In this document: one piece after another, positions 9,242 through 16,421 of the stretch
How positions within the stretch are numbered: position 1 is the first letter of the stretch
How the letters are laid out: each line of letters begins with the position of its first letter
From: Hymenobacter sp. 15J16-1T3B
GTDB lineage: Bacteria > Bacteroidota > Bacteroidia > Cytophagales > Hymenobacteraceae
Assembly: GCF_020711235.1 (NCBI RefSeq)
Contig: NZ_JAJFAV010000004.1
Span: 1 to 64,000 of the forward strand
Direction: 5' to 3'
Length of the DNA stretch: 64,000 nt
Notes under the pieces: model-generated
Databases searched by the model: none
What the model was told of the DNA's origin: nothing
Seen by the model: only the letters and a program-made list of their open reading frames with translations
Position numbers and translations under genes: made by a program

Positions 9242-10903
9242 ATGCAAGCTCTACCTCTTTTTACCCCCAGCACGGCTCGGGCCGAAGAAGCGCCCTACGC
9301 GGCGCCGCTGTGGCGCCCCGCACAGCTGGTCCTGACCACCACCCAGAAATGGCTGCTGCCGCTGGGCGTTGTGGCCTTCGACGTGCTGTTCTGGCAGCAG
9401 GGGCGGGGCCTGAACCTGGCCCTCTTCACCCTGCTGGCGGTGGCCGCGCTGCTGGCGGGGCAGCCCCGCGCCGCTTGGCGCTCCGGGTATTTTCGCCTGA
9501 GCCTGGTGGGCGCGCTGGTCAGCTGCGGGGCCGTGACTTGGTACGGCTCGTTCACTGCCGGCTGGGCCTGCATCGGCTCCCTGCTGATGCTGTGGGGCTA
9601 CGCCAACCAGCCCTTGCTCAAGCAAGCCTCGCTGGCGCTGCTGACGGGCCTGGGCGCGGCCGCGCAGGTGGTGCTGGGCCTGCCTGCCCTGCTGCTGCGC
9701 GCCCTGCCCAGCCGCGACACCAAAGCCGGCCGCGTGGGCTGGTACGGACGGCTGCTGCTGGTGCCGGTGCTGATTCTGGGTGTGTTTCACATGCTGTTCG
9801 TGCTGGCCAACCCGCGCTACCGCCAGCTGACCGACCGGGCCTGGGCGGCGCTGGGCGAGTGGCTGGGGCAGTTCTTCGAGCTGTTGTCGTTGGGCCACCT
9901 GATCTTCTTGGTGCTGGGCCTGGCGGTGACGGCCGCGGTGCTGCTGCGGGTGCCGCTGCCGGGGCTGGCGCAGTGGGAAGCCGGGTTTGGCGAGGTGGTG
10001 CGCCGCCGCCGCGACGGGGTAGCGTCCTTCAGCGTGCGGCGCCCTGACTTCCGCCGCCGCGACTTCCGCACGGCCGACCTGCGCAAGGAGTACCTGGCGG
10101 CCCTGGCCGTGTTCGGGCTGGTCAACGTGCTGCTGCTGGCCGTCAACGTCATCGACATCAGCTGGATCTGGATTGACTTTCGCCCCGAGCCGGGCTTCGA
10201 CCTGGCGCAGTTCGTGCACGAGGGCACCTACGTGCTCATCTTCAGCATCCTGCTGGCCATGGGCATCGTGCTCTGGTTTTTCCGCCGCAACCTCAACTTT
10301 TACCAGCCGGGCCTGCCCGTGCTGCGCTGGGGCGCCACGGTGTGGGTGCTGCAAAACGCGGTGCTGGCCGTGTCGGTGGGCCTGCGCAACTACCACTATA
10401 TCACGCGTATGGGCCTGGCCTACAAGCGCATCGGGGTGTGCTTTTTCCTGCTGCTGACGCTGTTCGGGCTCGTTACCATCCTGCTCAAAATCTGGCAGCG
10501 CCGCTCGGCTTTCTCGCTGGTGCGCCTCAACAGCGTGGCTGCCTACTTGGTGCTGCTCGCGCTGGCCCTGGGCAACTGGGAAGTCTGGATTGTGCGCTAC
10601 AACCTTACCGTGGGCTTTCAGCAGGTCGACTACGGCTTCCTGCTCGACCTGCCGGGCCGGGTGCTGCCCGCGCTGGTCAAGCACCGCGCCATCCTGAACC
10701 GCACCAAGCACATCACCCGCGACGCCGGCGGCGTCTACAGCCTCTATGAGGAAGTCAGCGCGGCCACGGCCCAGCGCATGCTCGACGAGCGGGTGCGCCG
10801 CTGGCAGCAGCGCTACGCGGCCGAGGCCAGCTGGCAGGACTGGAACTACATGGACTGGCAGGCGCACCAGCAGCTGCCGACGGCCGCGCCGGCCGGGCGC
10901 TAG
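9242..10903 (+). CDS. Large polytopic membrane protein, DUF4173/DUF4153-like
   Basis: Inner-membrane protein of 553 aa with about twelve hydrophobic helices spread over the whole length and a hydrophilic C-terminal tail (about residues 495-553) rich in Arg, Gln and Trp. The central pattern, with ITRMGLAYKRIGV and the segment around NYHYITRMG, matches the DUF4173 group often found in Bacteroidota next to a small winged-helix regulator. The function is unknown. A frame extending upstream to 9074 overlaps the previous gene and the palindrome; the ATG at 9242, nine bases after site 3, is the credible start. The Coq4-like gene follows 25 bp later, so the block downstream is probably one operon. 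Confidence 0.82.
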   Translation: MQALPLFTPSTARAEEAPYAAPLWRPAQLVLTTTQKWLLPLGVVAFDVLFWQQGRGLNLALFTLLAVAALLAGQPRAAWRSGYFRLSLVGALVSCGAVTWYGSFTAGWACIGSLLMLWGYANQPLLKQASLALLTGLGAAAQVVLGLPALLLRALPSRDTKAGRVGWYGRLLLVPVLILGVFHMLFVLANPRYRQLTDRAWAALGEWLGQFFELLSLGHLIFLVLGLAVTAAVLLRVPLPGLAQWEAGFGEVVRRRRDGVASFSVRRPDFRRRDFRTADLRKEYLAALAVFGLVNVLLLAVNVIDISWIWIDFRPEPGFDLAQFVHEGTYVLIFSILLAMGIVLWFFRRNLNFYQPGLPVLRWGATVWVLQNAVLAVSVGLRNYHYITRMGLAYKRIGVCFFLLLTLFGLVTILLKIWQRRSAFSLVRLNSVAAYLVLLALALGNWEVWIVRYNLTVGFQQVDYGFLLDLPGRVLPALVKHRAILNRTKHITRDAGGVYSLYEEVSAATAQRMLDERVRRWQQRYAAEASWQDWNYMDWQAHQQLPTAAPAGR

Positions 10904-10928
10904 CCTTTATTCCAGCCGCTGCTGACCG

Positions 10929-11429
10929 ATGATGACCGTGTTGCATACCGCTTATAGTGCCTACCAGCGCCTGATTTGCCAGCTTGTGGCCGGGGTGTTT
11001 ACCGCCGTGCTGATTCCGCTGAGCTGGCGCCTGCACGGGCCGCAGGGCGTGGCCGAGCAGCTACGGTTTCTGCAAGACCTGCCTGGCGGCACCCTGGGCC
11101 GCGCCGTGGCCGATTGCCTGCAAGCGCATGCGCTGGAGCTCATTCCCGGCTACGAGGACCACGACCTCAAGCACGTGCTGCTGGGCTACGCCATGACGCC
11201 CGAAGACGAGCTCAAACTGAAGGCTTTTGCCCTCGGCAACGGCGACTACACTCCTCTCACGTTGGCGCTGGTGGGCACGGGCCTGCTGCTGCCCGCCCTC
11301 TGGCCCGAGTTGCGCGCCCACTACCGCCGCGGCCGCCGTGTGCCGCCCGGCGTGTACCGCTGGCGCCTGCGCGACTACGCAACCCGCGACTTGGCCGCGC
11401 TGCGCCGGGAAATCGGGCTGGCGGCCTGA
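10929..11429 (+). CDS. Coq4-like protein
   Basis: Protein of 166 aa with the metal-site signature of the Coq4 family: H78-D79-x-x-H82, eleven residues, then E94 (HDLKHVLLGYAMTPEDE). Coq4 is a Zn-binding protein of ubiquinone synthesis, tied to removal of the ring carboxyl group. Here a hydrophobic helix (about residues 16-31) precedes the motif and another (TLALVGTGLLLPALW) follows it, so membrane association is likely. The C-terminus contains VPPGVYRWRLRDY and basic helices. Bacteroidota normally make menaquinone and not ubiquinone, so the substrate is open. It lies in a run of small membrane-protein genes that includes a ferritin-like diiron protein. Confidence 0.72.
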   Translation: MMTVLHTAYSAYQRLICQLVAGVFTAVLIPLSWRLHGPQGVAEQLRFLQDLPGGTLGRAVADCLQAHALELIPGYEDHDLKHVLLGYAMTPEDELKLKAFALGNGDYTPLTLALVGTGLLLPALWPELRAHYRRGRRVPPGVYRWRLRDYATRDLAALRREIGLAA

Positions 11430-11468
11430 GCCGAAGCCCGCTACCTCCATCCATTTTCTCCCTTTGCT

Positions 11469-11798
11469 ATGCGTATTCCCCTCGATTTTCCCGCTGCGCA
11501 CCGCCCCTGGCTGCGGCGAAGCTTGGGCCTGCTATCCGGCGTGGGCGTGCTGGTGCTGCTGTTTCGCACCATTGACGACTTCCCCGAGTCGCTGCAGCGT
11601 ACCCTCTTCTTCCTAGGCCTGTTGTTGGCCAACGTGCTGGTGTACCTGCTGGTCACGCGCCGGGGCGGCTCGACGCCCGGCGCCGGCCAAGCGGCGCAGA
11701 CGCTGCTGGTGGCCGCGGGCGTGCTGCTGCACATGCTCAGCGTGTGCGCGCTGCTGCTTGCCTGCCTGTTTATTGCCCTGGATGTGAACCCGCACTAG
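11469..11798 (+). CDS. Small three-helix membrane protein
   Basis: Membrane protein of 109 aa. After a basic N-terminus (MRIPLDFPAAHRPWLRR) come three hydrophobic helices at about residues 18-36, 42-60 and 76-103; the protein ends DVNPH. No motif or family recognised. It follows the Coq4-like gene by 39 bp and precedes the next small membrane-protein gene by 8 bp, so it is almost certainly part of the same operon. Its size and topology suggest an accessory or scaffold subunit, but nothing in the sequence shows a reaction. Confidence 0.72.
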   Translation: MRIPLDFPAAHRPWLRRSLGLLSGVGVLVLLFRTIDDFPESLQRTLFFLGLLLANVLVYLLVTRRGGSTPGAGQAAQTLLVAAGVLLHMLSVCALLLACLFIALDVNPH

Positions 11799-11806
11799 CC
11801 CGACCG

Positions 11807-12211
11807 ATGAACCGGGCCGTCATCTTGCGGGACAACCCGCCCGCTTCCCTGGGGCAATGGCTGCTGCGGAGCCTGGGCTGGACGCTGCTTGGTCTACTGC
11901 TGACCGGATTGGGCTGGCGCGGCTGCGACCCGGCCCTGCTGGATTGGACCCGGCCAGACGGCGGTACGCTGCTGTTTCTGCTGGCGCAGCTCGTAGCCGC
12001 CCTGCTGCTGCAGCGGCAGTTGGCCGGCTTCAAGCCCGAGAAAGGCCCGCTGGCACCCGCCAACCGGCTGGTGCACGCAGCCGCCTACAGCTGGTGGGCA
12101 ATGCAGGCGCTGCTAACCGGCCTCTGGATCATGCTTGACGTGTTTCTGCTGCTCGATTGGCTGTTTACCCAGCTGCTCGGGCGACTCGGCGCGGCGCCCG
12201 TTCACCTCTGA
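11807..12211 (+). CDS. Small membrane protein, function unknown
   Basis: Membrane protein of 134 aa starting MNRAVILRDNPPASLG. Hydrophobic helices lie at about residues 21-38, 51-68 and 88-122, with a linker QLAGFKPEKGPLAPANR in the middle. The ATG at 11807 is preferred; a longer frame starting at 11744 would overlap the previous gene and add a Cys/Pro-rich stretch without support. No known family. Only eight bases separate it from the previous gene, and the diiron-protein gene follows 126 bp later. Confidence 0.7.
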   Translation: MNRAVILRDNPPASLGQWLLRSLGWTLLGLLLTGLGWRGCDPALLDWTRPDGGTLLFLLAQLVAALLLQRQLAGFKPEKGPLAPANRLVHAAAYSWWAMQALLTGLWIMLDVFLLLDWLFTQLLGRLGAAPVHL

Positions 12212-12337
12212 GCAAGCGGCCCCTGAACCGGCTCAACCACTCCAAGCGGCGGATGGGTGCGCAAAATGCCCGCGAGTAAGCCCCCATTTTTTCCCATTGC
12301 TCTTAATTTCTCGCCGCCTCACCGCGGCCCCACTGCC

Positions 12338-13096
12338 ATGACCTTTGCCGACTGGGCCCGGTACTTCCGCGCCAACCACGCCCACCTCGCCGACCTGAGC
12401 TGGGACGACCCGTACCAACTCACCCAACGCGAAAAGCGCGCTGCCGGCCGCTCCCTGCAGCACTTTCAGCGCTTCGAAACCTCCGAGGGGCAGCAGCTGC
12501 AGCGGCGGGCTGCCGCCCTGCCCGACCCCGAGTACGCGGCCGCCATCCGCGGGCTCATCAGCGAGGAGGGCGACCATTCTCTGGCCTTAGGCCGGTTTCT
12601 GGATCAGCAAGGCCTGCCGCGCCTGCGCCGCAGCTGGGTCAACACCGCCTTTCGCGGCTTGCGGCGCTGGGGCAGCCTCGAAACCACCGTGCGCGTGCTA
12701 CTCACGGCCGAGGTGGTGGGCACTGTGTACTTCCGCGCCCTCTACCACGCCAGCTTTTCCGGCCTGCTGCAGCAGCTCAGCCTGCGCATCATCCGCGACG
12801 AGCAGATGCACGTCAACTTCCAGTGCTTCACCCTCACGCAGCTGCGGCCGCGGGCGTCGCGCCTGGGCTGGGGCCTGCGCCAGCTGCTGCACGGTGGCCT
12901 CACGGCGGGCACGGCCCTGGTGGTGTGGCTGTGCTTCAACCGCACGCTCTGGGCCGGCGGCATGGGGCCGGTGGGCTTCTTCGCCGCCGTAGCCGAGGAG
13001 TGGGACCGGGCTTGCGCCCTGCTGCGCCACCCCGAAACCATCTGCATCAACCCGCCCCGCACGCCCCAGCGCCCGGTGGCGGAGCGGGCGGCCTAA
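12338..13096 (+). CDS. Ferritin-like diiron protein
   Basis: Protein of 252 aa with the four-helix diiron pattern: E77-x-x-H80 (ISEEGDH), a lone Glu in the third helix (E125, LLTAEVVGTVYF) and E155-x-x-H158 (IRDEQMH), with Glu candidates E47/E50 in the first helix. These residues are the ligand set of ferritin-like oxygenases and hydroxylases such as Coq7, AurF and stearoyl desaturases. A hydrophobic segment (about 186-200) suggests membrane contact. Substrate unknown. The ATG at 12338 was chosen over an upstream in-frame ATG at 12257, which would add 27 unconserved-looking residues. It belongs to the membrane-protein cluster with the Coq4-like gene; a shared oxidative pathway is an inference. 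Confidence 0.76.
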   Translation: MTFADWARYFRANHAHLADLSWDDPYQLTQREKRAAGRSLQHFQRFETSEGQQLQRRAAALPDPEYAAAIRGLISEEGDHSLALGRFLDQQGLPRLRRSWVNTAFRGLRRWGSLETTVRVLLTAEVVGTVYFRALYHASFSGLLQQLSLRIIRDEQMHVNFQCFTLTQLRPRASRLGWGLRQLLHGGLTAGTALVVWLCFNRTLWAGGMGPVGFFAAVAEEWDRACALLRHPETICINPPRTPQRPVAERAA

Positions 13097-13123
13097 GTTG
13101 CCCATCCGCTTTTCCCTCGATAC

Positions 13124-13516
13124 ATGACCTTACTTGCCCGCCCGGCGCCGGCCGCCGAAGCCGCGCGCATCCTGGCCCTGCTCCAACAAGTCAAGGATAC
13201 CGTCACCATTGCGTGCATGAACCTGCTGCTGCTCGTGCCCATTGCCTGGCCCGGCCTGGTGCTGTACGCCCTGCGTTGGCGCCTGACCAAGCGCGGCGCC
13301 AGTCCCTTCGGTAGTTTGCTCTTGTGGCTGCTTACGTTGTTGCACGAAGCATTATGCGTCAAACTGTTTACCGGCAACGAGCACGACCCCGACATGGCTG
13401 GCATGCTGCCTTACGAGTACGGCTACCTACTCGGCGTGCTGCTGGCCGTGGGCGGCCTCGTAGCCACGCTGCTAGCTCCGGCCACTGCCGCCGACCCGGC
13501 AGAATCGGCCCCATGA
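13124..13516 (+). CDS. Small membrane protein, function unknown
   Basis: Membrane protein of 130 aa. A polar N-terminus with a short helix (AEAARILALLQQVKD) leads to hydrophobic helices at about residues 31-50, 62-78 and 98-120, with the acidic loop GNEHDPDMAGMLPYEYG between the last two. No family recognised. Its stop codon overlaps the start of the next gene (ATGA at 13513-13516), so the two are translationally coupled. It follows the diiron-protein gene by 27 bp. Confidence 0.7.
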   Translation: MTLLARPAPAAEAARILALLQQVKDTVTIACMNLLLLVPIAWPGLVLYALRWRLTKRGASPFGSLLLWLLTLLHEALCVKLFTGNEHDPDMAGMLPYEYGYLLGVLLAVGGLVATLLAPATAADPAESAP

Positions 13517-13866
13517 GCCCGCTGTTGCTGGCGTGGTACGGCCAGAGCCCGACCACACGCGGCCTGTGGTGGGCCGCGGGCGCCGGGCTGCTGTTGGGCG
13601 GCTTGCAGGAGCGGTTTGCGGCCGATATGTGGCTGCAGCCCGACCCGGCGCGGCTGGCGGCGCGGGCGGTGCTCGGCCTGAGCCTGCTGCTGCTGGCGTG
13701 GCTGGGGCCGGGCCTGCTCTGGGAGCTGGGCAAGCACTGCCGGCGCTGGTGGGTACGGCTGCTGAGCATGGTCTTCGCCTGCGCGGGGTGGTGCGCGGCC
13801 CTGCTGTTCTCGCTGCTCGGGGCGCCGTTGGGGCTGGTTTGGTGGCTCATCAGCGCCAGTAGCTGA
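13513..13866 (+). CDS. Small membrane protein coupled to the previous gene
   Basis: Membrane protein of 117 aa, MSPLLLAWYGQSP onward, with hydrophobic helices at about residues 19-31, 47-69 and 80-112 separated by QERFAADMWLQPDPAR and ELGKHCRRWW. No family recognised. The ATG at 13513 overlaps the preceding stop codon by four bases (ATGA), the classic arrangement for translational coupling; longer upstream frames were rejected for this reason. It is the last gene of the run that begins at 7662; a new promoter follows at about 13899. Confidence 0.7.
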   Translation: MSPLLLAWYGQSPTTRGLWWAAGAGLLLGGLQERFAADMWLQPDPARLAARAVLGLSLLLLAWLGPGLLWELGKHCRRWWVRLLSMVFACAGWCAALLFSLLGAPLGLVWWLISASS

Positions 13867-13898
13867 CCGGCACTGGCACGCGCCCGGCCGGTAAGCGG

Positions 13899-13906
13899 TA
13901 TATTTG
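13899..13906 (+). promoter_or_regulatory. Bacteroidota -7 box for the PBP1A gene
   Basis: TATATTTG fits TAnnTTTG exactly and lies 49 bases before the ATG at 13956. No convincing -33 TTG is visible at the usual distance. It suggests that the penicillin-binding protein gene is transcribed separately from the membrane cluster. Confidence 0.5.
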
Positions 13907-13955
13907 CACTTCCGCCGGTGCGTGCGCGTTGTGGCAGCCCGGTATATTCTGCCCG

Positions 13956-16352
13956 ATGCCCTCGAAAGACGCCCCGAAAACGCCCGCCCGCCCGTCCAAA
14001 GCCCCGCGCCCGAAACGCTCCTGGCCCAACCGCCTTTCGCGTCTGGCCTGGGCCACGTTTGCGCTGGTCGCCGGGTTTTTCTTCCTGCTGCCCATTCTTG
14101 TGGCTAGCAATTTCATGTTCCTGTTCGGCAAGTCGCCGAGCCTGGAGGAGCTGGAAAACCCCAAAGTAGAGCAGCCCTCGGAGGTGTACACCGCCGACGG
14201 CGTGCAGCTGGGCCGCTACTACCGCGAAAACCGCTACCCGGTGCCGCTCGACAGCATGTCGCCCTGGCTGGTGAAGGCGCTGGTGGCCACCGAAGACATC
14301 CGCTTCCAGGAGCACGCCGGCATCGACCCGGAGGCCCTGGCGGGCTCAGTAGCGGCGGCCCTGCGCGGGCAGAAGCGCGGCGGCTCCACCATCACCCAGC
14401 AGCTGGCCAAAAACCTCTACAAAACGCGCCGCGAGGAGCAGGGCGCCCTCGGCAAAGTCCCGGTAGTGGGTACCGTGGTGGCCAAGCTCAAGGAATGGCT
14501 CACGGCCGTGGAGCTGGAGCGCCGCTATACCAAGGACGAAATCCTGCGCATGTACCTGAACACCGTGGATTACGGCTCGCAGGCTTACGGCATCAAGGTG
14601 GCGGCCAAGACCTTCTTCAGCACCACGCCCGACAGCCTCACGCCCGAGCAGGCGGCCGTGCTCATCGGCGGGCTGAACAACCCCACGGCGTTTAACCCCA
14701 AGTTTCACCCCGAAGCCGCGACCCGCCGCCGCAACCTCGTGCTCACGCGCATGGCCCAGGCCGGCGTGCTGCCCGCGGCGCAAGCCCAGGCCCTGCAGGC
14801 CCAGCCCATCGCGCTGCGCTACCAGGTGGAAAAACACGTCGACGGGCCCGAAAACTACTTCCGCTCGGCCATCAGCCAGTTCGTGAACCGCTGGTGCGAG
14901 CAGAACGGCTACGACATGTACCGCGACGGGCTGAAAATCTACACCACCATCGATTCGCGCATGCAGGAGCACGCCGAGGAGGCGGTGCAGAAGCGCATGA
15001 AAGCCCTGCAGCGCACCTTCGACAACTTCTGGCGCAACCGTGACTCGGCCCCGTGGGTGGACGAGCAGGGCCACGAAATTCCGAACTTCATCGAGACGCA
15101 GATCAAGCGGACCGAGCTCTACAAGAGCCTCGCGGAGCGCTACAAAGGCAACCCGGCCCGCCTCGACTCGGCCCTGCACGCCAAGCGGCCGATGAAGGTG
15201 TTTACCTGGAAGGGCGACGGCGACACCACCCTGGTCATGTCCCCGCTCGATTCGCTGGCCTACTACAAGCACTTCCTGCACGCGGGCATGATGTCGATGG
15301 ACCCCTACACCGGCCACATCAAGGCCTGGGTGGGTGGGCTGAACTACCGCTTCTTCCAGTACGACCACGTGAAGCAGGGCCGCCGCCAGGCCGGCTCCAC
15401 GTTCAAGCCCTTCGTGTATTTGACGGCCCTCGACAAGGGCTACGCGCCCTGTGACCGGATTCGGGACCAGCGCGTGACCATCAAGTACGTGGAAAACGGC
15501 AAGCCCATGGAGTGGCAGCCCGACAACGTGACGCGCGAGTACACCGGCTCGAACATGACCCTGCGCCACGCCATGGCCCGCTCCGTCAATTCCGTGACGG
15601 CCCAGCTGACCGAGCGCGTGGGCTGGGAGGAAGTGGCCAAATACGCCCACAAAGTCGGGATTCGCAGCAAGCTGCTGCCGGTGCCCAGCATCGGGCTGGG
15701 CTCGGCCGGCGACGTGAGCGTGTACGAAATGGTCAACGCCTATAGCACCTTCGTCAACGGCGGTTTCCGGCCCGAGCCGCTCATCGTCACCCGCATCGAG
15801 GACCGCAACGGTAACGTCATCAAGCAGTTCGACCCGCAGCAAACGCCCGCTATTTCGGCCGAAACGGCTTGGCTGATGCTTTACATGCTGCGCGGCGGCA
15901 TGGAAGAGCCCGGCGGCACCTCCCAGGGCCTGTGGGACTACGACCTGTGGAAAAATGACAACCAGATCGGCGGCAAAACCGGCACTACCTCCAACTACTC
16001 CGACGGCTGGTACATGGGCGTGACCAAGGACTTGGTCACCGGCGTGTGGGTTGGCGGCGAGGACCGCTCCATTCACTTCTTCCGCTCCGAGCAGGGCGAA
16101 GGCGGCCGCATGGCCCTGCCCATTTTCGGCATGTACATGGAAAAGGTGTACAAGGACTCCGAGCTGGGCATCACGCCGGGCCACTTCGCCAAGTACCCCG
16201 GCAAAATCAACAAAAAGTATATCTGCTACAGCGAAGACGACCGGCCCCGCCGCAAAAAGATTGAAATCGACTCCATTGCCACCGACGATTTGCTGGAGCG
16301 CATCAACAGCGGCGAAGCCCCGATTCCGGACAGCCTGAAAGTGCCGCAGTAA
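13956..16352 (+). CDS. Class A penicillin-binding protein (PBP1A-type)
   Basis: Bifunctional peptidoglycan synthase of 798 aa. A Pro/Lys-rich cytoplasmic tail and one transmembrane helix (about residues 33-55) anchor it in the inner membrane. The GT51 glycosyltransferase domain (about 75-260) shows EDIRFQEHAGID, GGSTITQQLAKNL and RMYLNTVDYG. The transpeptidase domain has the active-site serine in GSTFKPF (about residue 480), SVNSV (about 544) and GGKTGTTSNYSDGW (about 674). All catalytic motifs are intact. The ATG at 13956 follows a -7 box and gives the usual basic N-terminus; a TTG nine codons upstream is possible but less likely. A terminator follows. Works in wall synthesis together with the amidase at 34961. 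Confidence 0.95.
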   Translation: MPSKDAPKTPARPSKAPRPKRSWPNRLSRLAWATFALVAGFFFLLPILVASNFMFLFGKSPSLEELENPKVEQPSEVYTADGVQLGRYYRENRYPVPLDSMSPWLVKALVATEDIRFQEHAGIDPEALAGSVAAALRGQKRGGSTITQQLAKNLYKTRREEQGALGKVPVVGTVVAKLKEWLTAVELERRYTKDEILRMYLNTVDYGSQAYGIKVAAKTFFSTTPDSLTPEQAAVLIGGLNNPTAFNPKFHPEAATRRRNLVLTRMAQAGVLPAAQAQALQAQPIALRYQVEKHVDGPENYFRSAISQFVNRWCEQNGYDMYRDGLKIYTTIDSRMQEHAEEAVQKRMKALQRTFDNFWRNRDSAPWVDEQGHEIPNFIETQIKRTELYKSLAERYKGNPARLDSALHAKRPMKVFTWKGDGDTTLVMSPLDSLAYYKHFLHAGMMSMDPYTGHIKAWVGGLNYRFFQYDHVKQGRRQAGSTFKPFVYLTALDKGYAPCDRIRDQRVTIKYVENGKPMEWQPDNVTREYTGSNMTLRHAMARSVNSVTAQLTERVGWEEVAKYAHKVGIRSKLLPVPSIGLGSAGDVSVYEMVNAYSTFVNGGFRPEPLIVTRIEDRNGNVIKQFDPQQTPAISAETAWLMLYMLRGGMEEPGGTSQGLWDYDLWKNDNQIGGKTGTTSNYSDGWYMGVTKDLVTGVWVGGEDRSIHFFRSEQGEGGRMALPIFGMYMEKVYKDSELGITPGHFAKYPGKINKKYICYSEDDRPRRKKIEIDSIATDDLLERINSGEAPIPDSLKVPQ

Positions 16353-16371
16353 GTCGGAGTTTAACTCAGTG

Positions 16372-16397
16372 AAAAGGCCGCCCTCTGGCGGCTTTTT
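16372..16397 (+). terminator. Terminator after PBP1A
   Basis: A-tract, then GCCGCC, loop CTCT, GGCGGC, then six T. It lies 20 bases after the stop codon and also faces the convergent gene at 16422. Confidence 0.85.
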
Positions 16398-16421
16398 TAT
16401 TTGGGGTGTATCAGCAGTAGG

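Noticed and set aside
9251-10867. An open frame of 538 codons opposite the DUF4173-type gene.
   Set aside because: Gln/His/Arg-rich translation, typical complement of Leu-rich membrane-protein codons; no start signal.
14346-16184. An open frame of 612 codons opposite the PBP1A gene.
   Set aside because: Shadow of the penicillin-binding protein, whose catalytic motifs are all present on the plus strand.
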